Counted from the first letter of the stretch, positions 42,844-52,005 are shown. The stretch is DNA of 64,000 nt from Acidimicrobiales bacterium (GCA_041394185.1 JAWKIQ010000001.1:558001-622000), one strand, 5' to 3'. The notes: a model not told the origin generated them from the sequence alone. Translations and numbers: made by a program.

Positions 42844-43284
42844 ATGAAGCCGATGACCGACGAAGAGGTGGTCGAGTTCATGACCACCGGATCGCGCACG
42901 GGCAAGCTCGCAGTGGTGCGCAAGGACGGCAGCCCACACGTGGTGCCGATCTGGTTCGATGTCGACCCGGCCACCGGCGACCTGGTGTTCGTGATGGGCA
43001 GTGGCAGCCTGAAAGCCAGGTGCATCGCCAGAGACCCGAGGGTGTCGATCTGTGTCGACGAGATGGAGTTCCCGTTCCACTTCGCTCGCATAGACGGGGT
43101 GGCCTCGACTGCGACCTATGCCGACGATCCGGCGGCCATGAAGTACTGGGCCACCGAGACTTGCCGCCGCTTCGTCGGCGACGAGCGTGCCGAACAGTTC
43201 GGGGAACGCAACGCCGACCCCGATGAACTGCTCGTCAGGGTGAAGCCCACTCGCTACGTGGGTGCATGGGGCGTCAGCGACTGA
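42844..43284 (+). CDS. PPOX-class F420-dependent protein
   Basis: A 146-residue split-barrel protein. 'EFMTTGSRTGKLAVVRKDGS' and 'HVVPIWFDVDPATGDLVFVM' are typical of the actinobacterial pyridoxamine-5'-phosphate-oxidase-like family that binds F420 (or FMN); 'RCIARDPRVSICVDEM' completes the core. Such proteins act as F420-dependent reductases, biliverdin reductases or F420 stores. GGGGA lies just before the ATG ('GTGGGGAACGATG'). It overlaps the convergent creatininase gene by 11 bases. Confidence 0.85.
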   Translation: MKPMTDEEVVEFMTTGSRTGKLAVVRKDGSPHVVPIWFDVDPATGDLVFVMGSGSLKARCIARDPRVSICVDEMEFPFHFARIDGVASTATYADDPAAMKYWATETCRRFVGDERAEQFGERNADPDELLVRVKPTRYVGAWGVSD

Positions 43285-44053
43285 AGTCGAAGGTGACGAT
43301 CTCGCGGAGCTGATCGCACAGGAAACCGACGGCCTCGTCGAACAGGCGCGCACCCAGTTCGGCCGACGCTCCGGTCGGGTCGCCGATATGGCCTACGTCG
43401 CCGAAGTCGTTCGACAGCCAGCCGAACTGCACCGAGCCACCGAACTTGACGTGGTCGTTGGCGGCCAACCACTCGGGCACGTTGCGAACGGCCTTGCTCA
43501 TGTCGACCAGGTCGGGCCGCAGGTGCATCATCACCGATGTCTCGTCCTGGCCACCATGGATTCCCATGCCGAGCTCGGTCGACTCTGCCGCGTTCGGATC
43601 TGGAGCCGAGTAGGCGGGCGGAACGAACGGATGCAGCAGGAACGTCAGCAGGCCGTGGTTCAGTCGGGCTTCGCGCAACACCACGTTGAGCTGGGTGGTG
43701 TTGCCCCCGTGCCCGTTCAAGAACACCAGGCGTTTGGCACCTGCCTTGGCCACGCACGCGGCGATGTCTCCCAACATGGCGTCCATCGTCGACTCCGAAA
43801 GCCAGATGGTGCCCTTGGACCAGGCGTGCTCGTTCGACTTCGAGTAGGGCAGGGTCGGTAGCGCCCATACGTCGAGATCGTCGCCCAGACGGGCAACGAC
43901 GGCCTTGGCGGCGGCATCGGCAATGACATAGTCGACCGACAGTGGCAGGTGCGGGCCGTGCTGCTCGACCGCACCAACAGGCACCAGAACGGTTGCACCA
44001 GCGAGAACTCGCTCGGCTTCGGGGCCTGTCAGATCATCGAGGAATCCTGCCAT
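43274..44053 (-). CDS. Creatininase family amidohydrolase (creatinine amidohydrolase/MftE-like)
   Basis: A 259-residue metalloenzyme. Metal ligands appear in 'VGAVEQHGPHLPLSVDY' (Glu, His, Asp), 'FLNGHGGNTTQLN' (His) and 'GIHGGQDETSVMM' (Glu). The family includes creatininase, formamide hydrolases of riboflavin/F420 metabolism (ArfB) and MftE of mycofactocin maturation; no mft genes are present here, so an amidohydrolase role is more likely. It lies 62 bases after the UbiX gene on the same strand and next to several C-N hydrolases downstream, which fits breakdown of a cyclic amide. Confidence 0.82.
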   Translation of the reverse strand: MAGFLDDLTGPEAERVLAGATVLVPVGAVEQHGPHLPLSVDYVIADAAAKAVVARLGDDLDVWALPTLPYSKSNEHAWSKGTIWLSESTMDAMLGDIAACVAKAGAKRLVFLNGHGGNTTQLNVVLREARLNHGLLTFLLHPFVPPAYSAPDPNAAESTELGMGIHGGQDETSVMMHLRPDLVDMSKAVRNVPEWLAANDHVKFGGSVQFGWLSNDFGDVGHIGDPTGASAELGARLFDEAVGFLCDQLREIVTFDFSR

Positions 44054-44115
44054 GGCCGCAGGCTAGCTCGCCTTCCACAGTCCCAGATCCCGTCTGCGCC
44101 GTCGGTGGTGCCGGC

Positions 44116-44676
44116 TCAGCCCCCGTGCCAGCGCTGCAAATCGGGTACGTCGACACCCAGGTGCTCGAGCGCACGACCGACGCTGTGACTGACCAGGTCG
44201 TCGATGGTTCGGGGCTCGTTGTAGAACGCCGGAACCGGCGGGAAGATGACCGCGCCAGCCTGGGCGGCTTGGTCCATGAGCCGAAGATGCCCTCGGTGGA
44301 ACGGTGTCTCGCGCACCATCAGCACCAGGCGGCGGCCCTCCTTCAGCGTGACATCGGCGGCCCGGCTGACAAGGTCGGCCGAATACGACGAGGCCACGGC
44401 CGACAGCGTCTTGATCGAGCACGGAGCAACGATCATCCCGGCGGTGCGAAACGATCCGCTGCTGATGGGCGCCGAAATGTCGCGCGAACCGTGGACATGA
44501 TCGGCGAGCTCCTCGACCTGTGAGACACTCATCTGGGTCTCGACACCGATGGTGGTCTTGGCAGCCGCCGAGATGACGAGATGGGTTTCGTAGCCGGCAC
44601 TGCGCAGCATCTGCAGAGCGCGGACGCCATATACCGATCCGCTGGCTCCGGTTATGGCGACCACGATTCGTTGCAC
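44116..44676 (-). CDS. ubiX: UbiX family flavin prenyltransferase
   Basis: A 186-residue flavoprotein. The FMN-binding opening 'RIVVAITGASGSVYGVRALQ' and 'MIVAPCSIKTLSAVASSYSA' and 'LVLMVRETPFHRGHLRLM' (RETP motif) are diagnostic. UbiX attaches a dimethylallyl group to FMN to make prenyl-FMN, the cofactor of UbiD decarboxylases; a UbiD gene lies 1.7 kb away at 46363. The gene is divergent from the FAD oxidoreductase (57 bases between starts) and followed by the creatininase gene. Pairing with UbiD implies a dedicated decarboxylation rather than ubiquinone synthesis, which high-GC Gram-positives lack. Confidence 0.92.
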   Translation of the reverse strand: MQRIVVAITGASGSVYGVRALQMLRSAGYETHLVISAAAKTTIGVETQMSVSQVEELADHVHGSRDISAPISSGSFRTAGMIVAPCSIKTLSAVASSYSADLVSRAADVTLKEGRRLVLMVRETPFHRGHLRLMDQAAQAGAVIFPPVPAFYNEPRTIDDLVSHSVGRALEHLGVDVPDLQRWHGG

Positions 44677-44733
44677 CGAACCGAGGTTACGCTAGGCGGC
44701 TTCTGCCGAGACACGTGGCGAGAGAGGAACACC

Positions 44734-46344
44734 GTGGCCGACGCTGATGTGATCGTCGTAGGAGCCGGGCACAACGGGCTCATCTGCGCCGCGTACCTGG
44801 CCAAAGCCGGCATAGACACGCTATTGCTCGACGCCCGCTCGACGGTGGGGGGCCTCGCCTCGACCGAGGCCGATCTGGGCGCACGGTTCAACATCTGCAA
44901 CTGCGACCACACGATGATCCGCGCGATGCCCATCATCGACGAGCTCGACCTGGAATCTCACGGGCTGCGCTACCTCGAGTCGGACGTGAGCTCGATCCAG
45001 CTGTTCCACGACGGTTCCGAACCCTTCATGTTCTTCCACGAGGTCGAACGGCAACTCGACGAGTTGGCAGCCGTGCACCCGCGTCAGGTCGAGGGCTATC
45101 GCCGCTATCTGGCCGATGCCACGCCGGTGATCGAACTGTCGCTCGAGATCGCCCGCACCATCCCCAGCACGCCGGCGATGGTGGCGACCGCGTTGCGTCG
45201 CAAAGCGGCGGGCGCAGCGACCCTGCTCAAGTGGTCGCGTCGGAGCCTCACCGATGTGCTGGGCGACTACTTCGACGACTGGCACCTGGTTATGCCGGCC
45301 ATCAGCAGCGGCCCGACGATGTGGGGAGCATCGCCCGATGCACCGGGCACCGGATCGGCGGCCGGGCTTTATGCAACCCGCCACCTGGTCAAGAGCGGCC
45401 GACCGGTAGGGGGCTCTGGCGGGCTGACCGACTCGATCAGGTCTCGGTTCGAAGCTGCCGGTGGGCGGGTCCAGACATCGGCCCGGGTCGAGCGGCTGTT
45501 GGTGGGCTCAGACGGTGTCGAGGGTGTTGTCCTGGAAGACGGGACGGTGCTGTCGGCCAACACGGTGGTGGCCGCCTGTGACCCCCAGAGGGTGTATGTC
45601 GACTGGGTCGACGAGGTGCCGCCCGCGGCGCGAAAGGCCGTCGCTCGTTGGGCCGACGCCCCAGAGCAGCCCGGGTATCAGTCGAAGCTCGACGCCATCA
45701 TTCGCCAGGTTCCTCGCTATGAGGCGTTCGACCAGCTGGCGGGCAGGGTTCCGGGCGTCGATCTTCTCGAACCGACCCTGTGGATCAACCCAAGCCCCGA
45801 GAAGCTGGCCGTGTCGCACGCGTTGCGCAAATCGGGCCGTGTGGTCGACCAGCCGACGATGCTGACGAACGTTCCATCCGTGCTCGACGACGCCATGCGC
45901 ACCGCATCTGGAGATCATGTGTTGAGCCTCGAGGTGTTGTTCACGCCATACGGCGGCGACGAGCCGTGGGACCGCGACGTCGAACCAAAGCGCTGGCTGG
46001 ACCTGTGGTCGCGCAACGTTCAGCCGGGCATGCTGGACAACCTCGTCGACTATCGCGTCATGACACCCGAGCGCTACGACGCCGACTTCTCGATGCACAA
46101 GGGGCACACGCCGTCTTTCTCGGCGCCACCGCTGAAGTCGCTGCTGGGCCTTCAGCGAGACCAGACCCGCTACCGGTCGCCGATCGCGGGCCTGTATCTC
46201 TCGGGCGCAGGCACTTTCCCCGGCGCCGGCGTGTTCGGCGCACCGGGCCGTAACGCAGCGCACATGGTGATCCACGACCTGAACGGCCGCATCGGCGCAG
46301 CCATCACCAAGGTGCGCAGAACGGTCAAGACCCTAGGCGCGTAA
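44734..46344 (+). CDS. FAD-dependent phytoene-dehydrogenase-like oxidoreductase (PYROXD2-like)
   Basis: A 536-residue FAD protein. The dinucleotide fold is 'ADVIVVGAGHNGLICAAYLA' followed by 'ARSTVGGLASTEADLGARF', and the C-terminal FAD segment is 'AGLYLSGAGTFPGAGVFGAP' then 'GRNAAHMVIHDL'. This is the carotenoid-desaturase/amine-oxidase superfamily, PYROXD2 branch. It likely removes hydrogen from a C-C or C-N bond of the compound processed by UbiD. The GTG start at 44734 places the Rossmann fold at the N-terminus. It lies between UbiX and UbiD genes and ends 18 bases before the convergent UbiD stop. Confidence 0.88.
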   Translation: MADADVIVVGAGHNGLICAAYLAKAGIDTLLLDARSTVGGLASTEADLGARFNICNCDHTMIRAMPIIDELDLESHGLRYLESDVSSIQLFHDGSEPFMFFHEVERQLDELAAVHPRQVEGYRRYLADATPVIELSLEIARTIPSTPAMVATALRRKAAGAATLLKWSRRSLTDVLGDYFDDWHLVMPAISSGPTMWGASPDAPGTGSAAGLYATRHLVKSGRPVGGSGGLTDSIRSRFEAAGGRVQTSARVERLLVGSDGVEGVVLEDGTVLSANTVVAACDPQRVYVDWVDEVPPAARKAVARWADAPEQPGYQSKLDAIIRQVPRYEAFDQLAGRVPGVDLLEPTLWINPSPEKLAVSHALRKSGRVVDQPTMLTNVPSVLDDAMRTASGDHVLSLEVLFTPYGGDEPWDRDVEPKRWLDLWSRNVQPGMLDNLVDYRVMTPERYDADFSMHKGHTPSFSAPPLKSLLGLQRDQTRYRSPIAGLYLSGAGTFPGAGVFGAPGRNAAHMVIHDLNGRIGAAITKVRRTVKTLGA

Positions 46345-46362
46345 CCCGGCGCCCGGTGTGAA

Positions 46363-47703
46363 TCAGAGGTACTTCGACAGGTCGACCGGGGGGTAGTGAA
46401 CCCTGGTGCCGTACTCGCGGCGCTCGCGCTTGTATGTCGCGTCTATGCCCACCTTTGTGGCCACGCCTCGTTGATCGGCAACCGGGTCCATCTCGTGCCC
46501 TTGGGCGAAGGGAACCTCGAAGACATCGTCGCGCCAATGCACCCGGTTGGTGATGGCCCACTGGATCTCGGACGGTTCGTACATGTCGACGTCACGATCG
46601 ACGACCACGACGTTGCGGATGTTGATGTGGGCAGCCATGGCGGCCATGGCCAGGTTCTTCGGCGTGCCCGGGTTGTCGCGGTCGATCTGGATCAGCGCCA
46701 GGAACCCGTTGCCGTAGGGCGGTATGTGTACGTCGGCGGTGCGATCGAGGTGGCGAACGAAGCGGCGCAGCAACGGCTCGCGGGGCAACACGTTGCCGAT
46801 GTAGATGTGCTCGTACCAGCCGGGGATGATGGTCTGATAGATCGGGTTGTCACGCCACGAGATGGCCGTGATCTCGAACGTGGGGCTGTTCCAAGGCTCG
46901 CCGTGGTAGCCGTGGAACTCGGCCAGCGGCCCTTCGGGTTCGCGCTGGGCCGGGTGCAGCAGACCCTCGACGACGATCTCGGCGTGGGCGGGGATCATGA
47001 CGTCTACTGTTCGGCCGCGGCAGACCTCGATGCCCTTTCCGCGGATGGCGCCGGCGATGAACAGCTCGTCGACCGGGGTCTTGACACCCGCGGCGATCAT
47101 CACCGCCGGGTCGAGCCCGATGGCCAACGCGATTGGAAACGCAGCGTCGGGGTCTTCGCGCGACTTCCAGAATGTGCCGACGTCGCGCCATTCGTTGACG
47201 TTGAATCCGAACCTCTTGGGCGCCAGCCGCAGCATCCGGTTGTAGCCCAGGTTGCCGCGTCCCGAAATGGGGTCCTTGGCGACGGTCACCGCCCCGGTGA
47301 TGAACGCTCCACCGTCGCCCCGGCTGTGCACTGGTATCGGCAATATGGCGCTGTCGAGCTCGTCGCCGGTGACGAAGTTGTCGTGCCAGCCTGCGGTCTC
47401 GACCTCGACGGGAGCTATACCGTTCTCGGGCTCGAGCACACGCTCCATGACATCGATGACCTCGCTCGGTTGACACCCGAGTGCCAGAGCGGCGCGCCGG
47501 TTGGACGAGACACCGCCACAGAAGATCGGCCACGAGCTGCCGCCGACGTTCTCGAACAGGCCGGCGCCGGCATCTGAGCGCGCCAGCGTGGCAGCGACGT
47601 CGGCCAGCTCGTGCTCGAGCGAGACCTGCTGGCGTACACGGGCCAGCTGCCCGGCCTCTTCGAGCGCTGCTATGTAGGTCCTGAGATCGTTGACGACGGT
47701 CAT
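46363..47703 (-). CDS. ubiD: UbiD family prenyl-FMN-dependent decarboxylase
   Basis: A 446-residue UbiD protein. Characteristic stretches are 'GRGNLGYNRMLRLAPKRFGF', 'HAEIVVEGLLHPAQREPEGP' with 'AEFHGYHG' (the catalytic Glu region), and 'VVVVDRDVDMYEPSEIQWAI' with 'TNRVHW' (Asp/Arg of the acid network). UbiD enzymes reversibly (de)carboxylate aromatic, heteroaromatic or alpha,beta-unsaturated acids with prenyl-FMN. The substrate is not predictable, but the surrounding amidases and deaminase-like genes favour a nitrogen-containing acid. ATG at 47703 gives the family start 'LRTYIAALEEAGQL'. Confidence 0.92.
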   Translation of the reverse strand: MTVVNDLRTYIAALEEAGQLARVRQQVSLEHELADVAATLARSDAGAGLFENVGGSSWPIFCGGVSSNRRAALALGCQPSEVIDVMERVLEPENGIAPVEVETAGWHDNFVTGDELDSAILPIPVHSRGDGGAFITGAVTVAKDPISGRGNLGYNRMLRLAPKRFGFNVNEWRDVGTFWKSREDPDAAFPIALAIGLDPAVMIAAGVKTPVDELFIAGAIRGKGIEVCRGRTVDVMIPAHAEIVVEGLLHPAQREPEGPLAEFHGYHGEPWNSPTFEITAISWRDNPIYQTIIPGWYEHIYIGNVLPREPLLRRFVRHLDRTADVHIPPYGNGFLALIQIDRDNPGTPKNLAMAAMAAHINIRNVVVVDRDVDMYEPSEIQWAITNRVHWRDDVFEVPFAQGHEMDPVADQRGVATKVGIDATYKRERREYGTRVHYPPVDLSKYL

Positions 47704-47891
47704 GGCCCCATGATGGCCCGTCACGCGGGTGTTAGCATCAACGGCATGGCACGGTGAGTGGCCCTGCGGTGACCATCGACCCCACATCCGCCTCGGCGGA
47801 CAAGGTCGCAGAAACCGGCATCGCCCGCCTCCACAACGAGCTCGCGTCGTTCCCAACGAAGGCGCGTACACAACCTTGTAACGGAGGAGCC

Positions 47892-48839
47892 ATGAGCGCA
47901 CCAATTTCCCCACCGATCCTCGACATCGGCCCCCTGCTGGACGACTTCGACAGCCAGGCGGCCGGCGACCTGATAGGTCGGATCCGAGACGCCTGCACCC
48001 ACACCGGATTCTTCGTGGTTGTGGGGCATCGCCTCGACACCGAGATGGCCGAGCTGTTCACGATGGCCAGACGGTTCTTCGACCAGCCGCAGGAGTTCAA
48101 GGAGAGCACACCCCGGGTCGAGCGATACGGGTTCGTTCCGCACTCGTCGACGGCCATCGACACCAGCCGCAAGAGCGACAACACCGAGTATCTGGACATG
48201 GGCCTTGCCGGCGAGGTCGCCCTGCCCGCGCTCGACGGCCTCGAGACTGCGGTGCGCAACTATCAGCAGTCGGCGCTGAAGGCCGGGGCCGTGTTGCTGA
48301 GGGCGCTGGCCGCATCGCTCGAGATCGAGCTCGACTTCTTCGCGCAGCGGATGAGCGACCCCCAGTGCCGTCTTCGGTTCCTGCACTATCCGCCTGTCGA
48401 GGCCGACGAACACGGCGACCTGCCGGTGCCCACCGGCGCGCACACCGACTATGGCCTCATCACCATGCTGGCCACAGATGGTGTGCCCGGGCTCGAGGTC
48501 AAGCCGCTGGGTGGCGAATGGACACCTGTCGAGGCGCCTGCCGGAAGCCTGGTGATAAACCTCGGCGACATGCTGGCTCGCTGGACAAACGACATCTACA
48601 AGTCGACACCGCACCGAGTCGTCGGGCCGGCCGAAGGCGATCGCATCTCGATCCCGTTCTTCGTCAACCCCAACCGCGACACCATCGTCGACTGCATCGC
48701 TACCTGCGTCACCGCCGACAACCCTTGCCACTATGAGCCCGTCACGGCCACCGAGTTCTTGGCCCAGCGCATCGACAGCTCGGCCGAACCCTACGTCGAC
48801 CCCACCGAGGGCCCGAAGCGGCAGGTCGTCAAGCGGTGA
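47892..48839 (+). CDS. 2-oxoglutarate/Fe(II)-dependent oxygenase, isopenicillin N synthase-like
   Basis: A 315-residue oxygenase. The HxD iron pair is in 'TGAHTDYGLITML', the second His in 'YKSTPHRVVGPAEG' and the 2-oxoglutarate-binding RxS in 'GDRISIPFFVNPN'. The N-terminal 'PPILDIGPLLDDF' is the DIOX_N domain. GGAGGAG precedes the ATG, so 47892 is preferred to an upstream GTG. Members hydroxylate, demethylate or desaturate small molecules, including nucleobases (thymine-7-hydroxylase, xanthine dioxygenase are distant relatives). Its stop overlaps the start of the decayed amidotransferase gene, which is followed by the amidohydrolases. Confidence 0.9.
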   Translation: MSAPISPPILDIGPLLDDFDSQAAGDLIGRIRDACTHTGFFVVVGHRLDTEMAELFTMARRFFDQPQEFKESTPRVERYGFVPHSSTAIDTSRKSDNTEYLDMGLAGEVALPALDGLETAVRNYQQSALKAGAVLLRALAASLEIELDFFAQRMSDPQCRLRFLHYPPVEADEHGDLPVPTGAHTDYGLITMLATDGVPGLEVKPLGGEWTPVEAPAGSLVINLGDMLARWTNDIYKSTPHRVVGPAEGDRISIPFFVNPNRDTIVDCIATCVTADNPCHYEPVTATEFLAQRIDSSAEPYVDPTEGPKRQVVKR

Positions 48840-49524
48840 CTCGGGTGTTGTCGGTGATCCACCGGCGAGAATGGTCAGATTCGCGCCTGCTAGACCACAT
48901 CGAAGCGGCCGGGTTCGAGGTCGAATTCGTGTGTGCTCGCGAAGGAGACGAGCTGCCCGATCCCGACGCATTCGCCGCAGTGATGGTCGGTGGGGGCGAC
49001 GTCAGCATCTGGCGGGCCCCCGAGCATCCGTGGATGGCCGACGAGATAGCGCTGGCAAGGCGGTGCGTCGAGCGCCACGTGCCATACCTGGTGTGTGCCT
49101 GGGGCCCAGATACTGGCCGCTGCCTTCGGTTCGTCGACGCGAGCGGCCAGATGGGGCTTGTGAGTTCGGCTACTACCCGCTCGATGTTGCCCCGGCCGGG
49201 GCCGAGCTGTTCGACGGCGTAGAGGCCGTCTACCAGGCCCACTCGGAGGGCATCGACCTCCTGCCCGCAGATGCCGTGCTGCTGGCACGCACCGAACTGT
49301 TCGAGGCCCAGGCGTTCTCGATCGGCAGCACGGCCCTGGGGGTTCAGTTCCACCCAGATGCCAGGGGCCGCGACATCGCACGCTGGTGGTCCGACAACCG
49401 CCACCTGGACGGGCGGCCGCACGCTCACGACCTCGAGCGGCAACTGGCAGACGCCGAACGTTTCGAGGAATCGATGAGCACCATGTCGAAGAACCTGGTC
49501 GACAAGTGGCTGGTTCAGCGGTGA
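48836..49524 (+). pseudogene. Class I glutamine amidotransferase-like protein, several frameshifts
   Basis: The N-terminal part ('MTRVLSVIHRREWSDSRLLD', 'FAAVMVGGGDVSIW') and C-terminal part ('CEFGYYPLDVAPAGAELFDG', 'ALGVQFHPDARG' with the catalytic His) belong to a GuaA/GAT1-type protein. The nucleophile elbow is split over about 49088-49170: 'VCLG' is in one frame, 'AQILAAAFGSS' in another, and the frame then returns. At least two one-base losses in G runs and one further change are needed. Even when repaired, this segment gives VCLGAQ as expected for the Cys site. Three indels within 90 bases argue for local decay or poor local sequence quality. Confidence 0.7.
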
Positions 49525-50762
49525 GCTGGCTGACGAACTGTCGGACCTCCGACGGGCGCCTGCTCGACATCGAGGTGGTGGACGGGGCGATGGCCCAGGT
49601 CGTCGATCACGACCCTGCAGCTGTGCGCCCCGGTGACGATCTGGGCAGCTGGTTGGTGTTGCCCGCCATGGGCGAGCCTCACGCCCATCTCGACAAGGCG
49701 CTGACCGCCGAGCGGGTGCCAAACCCCACCGGCGATCTGCCAGGAGCGGTCAGGGCGTGGGCCGACGCCGCGGCCACCGGCATGTTCACCCCCGAGAACT
49801 GTGTCGAGCGGGCAACCGATGCGCTCGATCGTCTGGTCGCCCGCGGCACCACGGCAGTGCGCACGCACATCAACGTGACACCGGAGGTGGGCGCGGTCAA
49901 CGTCGAGGCGATGCTCGAGGTCAAGAGACGCTTCGAGGGGGTCATCGATCTGCAAATCGTTGCCCTGACAGGTGGGCCCATGGTCGGGCCGGAGGGAGCA
50001 GGCGCCCGCGCGGCGCTCGAACGCGCCATCGAACTGGGCGTCGATGTGGTGGGAGGCTGCCCACACCTGAACGATGATGCGGCCGCGCACGTGCGCTATG
50101 CGTTCGACATGGCAGCCGAGGCCGGGCTCGACATCGACCTGCACACCGATGAGACCCTGAATCCCAGTGTGCTGACCGTTCTGGACGTGGCCAGCCGCGT
50201 CATCGAGACGGGCTTCGCCGGACGGGTAGCAGCGAGCCACTGCGTCAGCCTGGCCATGCTGGACGCTGCTCGCCAGGCCGAGGTGGCCCAAGTGGTGGCC
50301 CGCTCGGGCATCGCCGTGATCGCATTGCCTCAGACCAACCTGTATCTGCAGGGTCGCGACCAGCCCACTGCCACGCCCCGGGGGTTGACAGCCGTCGCCG
50401 CTCTGCGCCGCGCCGGGTGCCTGGTAGCCGCCGGTGCCGACAACGTTCAAGACCCCTACAACCTGGTTGGCCGTTCCGACCCGCTCGAGACCGCCGCCTT
50501 GATGGTGATGGCCGGCCATGTGTTGCCCGACATCGCCTACGACATGGTGTCCAACGATGTGCGCCAGGCGCTGGGCCTAGACCGCGTCGAGTTCCGCCCG
50601 GGCGACCCGGCCGACCTGATGGTGGTCGACGCCGCGTCGGTCAGGGCTGCCATCGCCGATGCGCCTATGAATCGCATCGTCTACCGACAGGGCCGCGAGG
50701 TGGCGCGCACATCCTGTCGATCAATGATCCACCCACTAACAACCCCCTCGGAGAATCCCTGA
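49521..50762 (+). CDS. Cytosine-deaminase-like amidohydrolase (first tandem copy)
   Basis: A 413-residue metal-dependent amidohydrolase. 'MGEPHAHLDKALTAERVPNP' carries the HxH metal pair, 'DIDLHTDETLNPS' and 'AASHCVSLAML' supply further His ligands and 'AAGADNVQDPYNLVG' the catalytic Asp, the pattern of cytosine deaminase (CodA) and related N-acyl/isocytosine hydrolases. It deaminates or opens an N-heterocycle. The GTG start lies within the stop of the previous gene (GTGA), and its stop shares a base with the ATG of a close paralogue (TGATG), indicating a recent tandem duplication. Confidence 0.88.
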   Translation: MSWLTNCRTSDGRLLDIEVVDGAMAQVVDHDPAAVRPGDDLGSWLVLPAMGEPHAHLDKALTAERVPNPTGDLPGAVRAWADAAATGMFTPENCVERATDALDRLVARGTTAVRTHINVTPEVGAVNVEAMLEVKRRFEGVIDLQIVALTGGPMVGPEGAGARAALERAIELGVDVVGGCPHLNDDAAAHVRYAFDMAAEAGLDIDLHTDETLNPSVLTVLDVASRVIETGFAGRVAASHCVSLAMLDAARQAEVAQVVARSGIAVIALPQTNLYLQGRDQPTATPRGLTAVAALRRAGCLVAAGADNVQDPYNLVGRSDPLETAALMVMAGHVLPDIAYDMVSNDVRQALGLDRVEFRPGDPADLMVVDAASVRAAIADAPMNRIVYRQGREVARTSCRSMIHPLTTPSENP

Positions 50763-51994
50763 TGACCCCGGCTCGCGATCTGACCATCACCAACGCAAGG
50801 CTGTCGGACGGTCGCCTGGTCGACATCACGACCGCCAACGGCACCATCACCAGTGTCGCCGACGCTGGTTCGTCGACCGGTGGTGCAACTGTGGACGTAG
50901 GTGGCTGGCTGGTGTTGCCGGCAATGGCCGAGCCTCACGCCCACCTCGACAAGGCCCTGACCGCCGAGGAGGTGCCCAACCCCAAGGGCGATCTGATGGG
51001 CGCAATCGGCGCCTGGAAGGAGGCTGCAGCCAAGGGGCTGTTCGGCCACGAGAACATCGTCGAGCGCGCCGCAGCGGCCATGGAGTTGCTGCTGGTACAT
51101 GGCGTCACGGCCGTTCGCACGCACGTCAACGTCTTGAGCTCGAACAAGACCGCGGCCCTTCGGGCGGTTCAGGAAGCAGCGGCCCGCTTCGACGGGCTGC
51201 TCGATGTTCAGACGGTGGCGCTAATCGACACACCGGCCACCGGCCCCGAGGGCGCCGAGGTGCGCAAGGCGTTGGCGATGGCCATCGAAGAGGGCGTCGA
51301 CTTCGTCGGCGGTTGCCCGCATCTGGACCCCAACGGAACCGGGTTGATCGCCATGGTGATCGAGGCCGCCACCGAAGCCGGCATCGGCATCGATCTGCAC
51401 ACCGACGAGATGCTCGACCCCAGCGTGTTGTTCTTGCGTGATTATGCACAGCAGGTGATCGACACCGGCTTCGACGGTCTGGTCGCAGCCAGCCACTGCG
51501 TCACCCTGGGCATGCAGCCCCCCGCCGTGCAGGCCGAGGTGTCCAGGCTGGTTGCCGAGGCCAACATCGCTGTGTTCCCGCTGCCACAAACCAACCTGTT
51601 CCTGCAGGGGCGAGACCATCCGACCGCCACACCACGGGGCCTCACCGCAGTCAGAGCGCTGCGCGAAGCCGGGGCACTGGTTGGCGCAGGTGCCGACAAC
51701 GTCCAGGATCCGTTCAACCTGGTCGGCCGTTCCGATCCGCTGGAGACAGCGGCGCTGATGGTCATGGCGGGCCATCAGCTTCCCGACGACGCCTACGACA
51801 TGGTGTCGAACAACGTGCGCAGGGCCATCGGCCTGGCGCCGGTTTCGATAGCCCCCGGATCACCCGCCGATCTGGTTGCCATCGATGCTCCTTCGATTCG
51901 TGGCGCCATCGCCGATGCACCGATGTCTCGCAAGGTGTTCAAGGCCGGGCGCCTGGTGGCCGAATCGCTTCAGACCTCCACCGTCCACCGCTGA
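50762..51994 (+). CDS. Cytosine-deaminase-like amidohydrolase (second tandem copy)
   Basis: A 410-residue paralogue of the previous gene, alike over its whole length: 'MAEPHAHLDKALTAEEVPNP', 'DLHTDEMLDPS', 'AASHCVTLGMQ' and 'GAGADNVQDPFNLVG' conserve all metal and catalytic residues, so both copies should be active. Differences concentrate in the substrate-facing stretch after residue 130 ('LSSNKTAALRAVQEAA' versus 'TPEVGAVNVEAMLEVK' in copy one), hinting at two successive or related substrates. Its stop lies 11 bases from the convergent desaturase-Rieske gene. Confidence 0.88.
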   Translation: MTPARDLTITNARLSDGRLVDITTANGTITSVADAGSSTGGATVDVGGWLVLPAMAEPHAHLDKALTAEEVPNPKGDLMGAIGAWKEAAAKGLFGHENIVERAAAAMELLLVHGVTAVRTHVNVLSSNKTAALRAVQEAAARFDGLLDVQTVALIDTPATGPEGAEVRKALAMAIEEGVDFVGGCPHLDPNGTGLIAMVIEAATEAGIGIDLHTDEMLDPSVLFLRDYAQQVIDTGFDGLVAASHCVTLGMQPPAVQAEVSRLVAEANIAVFPLPQTNLFLQGRDHPTATPRGLTAVRALREAGALVGAGADNVQDPFNLVGRSDPLETAALMVMAGHQLPDDAYDMVSNNVRRAIGLAPVSIAPGSPADLVAIDAPSIRGAIADAPMSRKVFKAGRLVAESLQTSTVHR

Positions 51995-52005
51995 TCACCC
52001 TCTGG

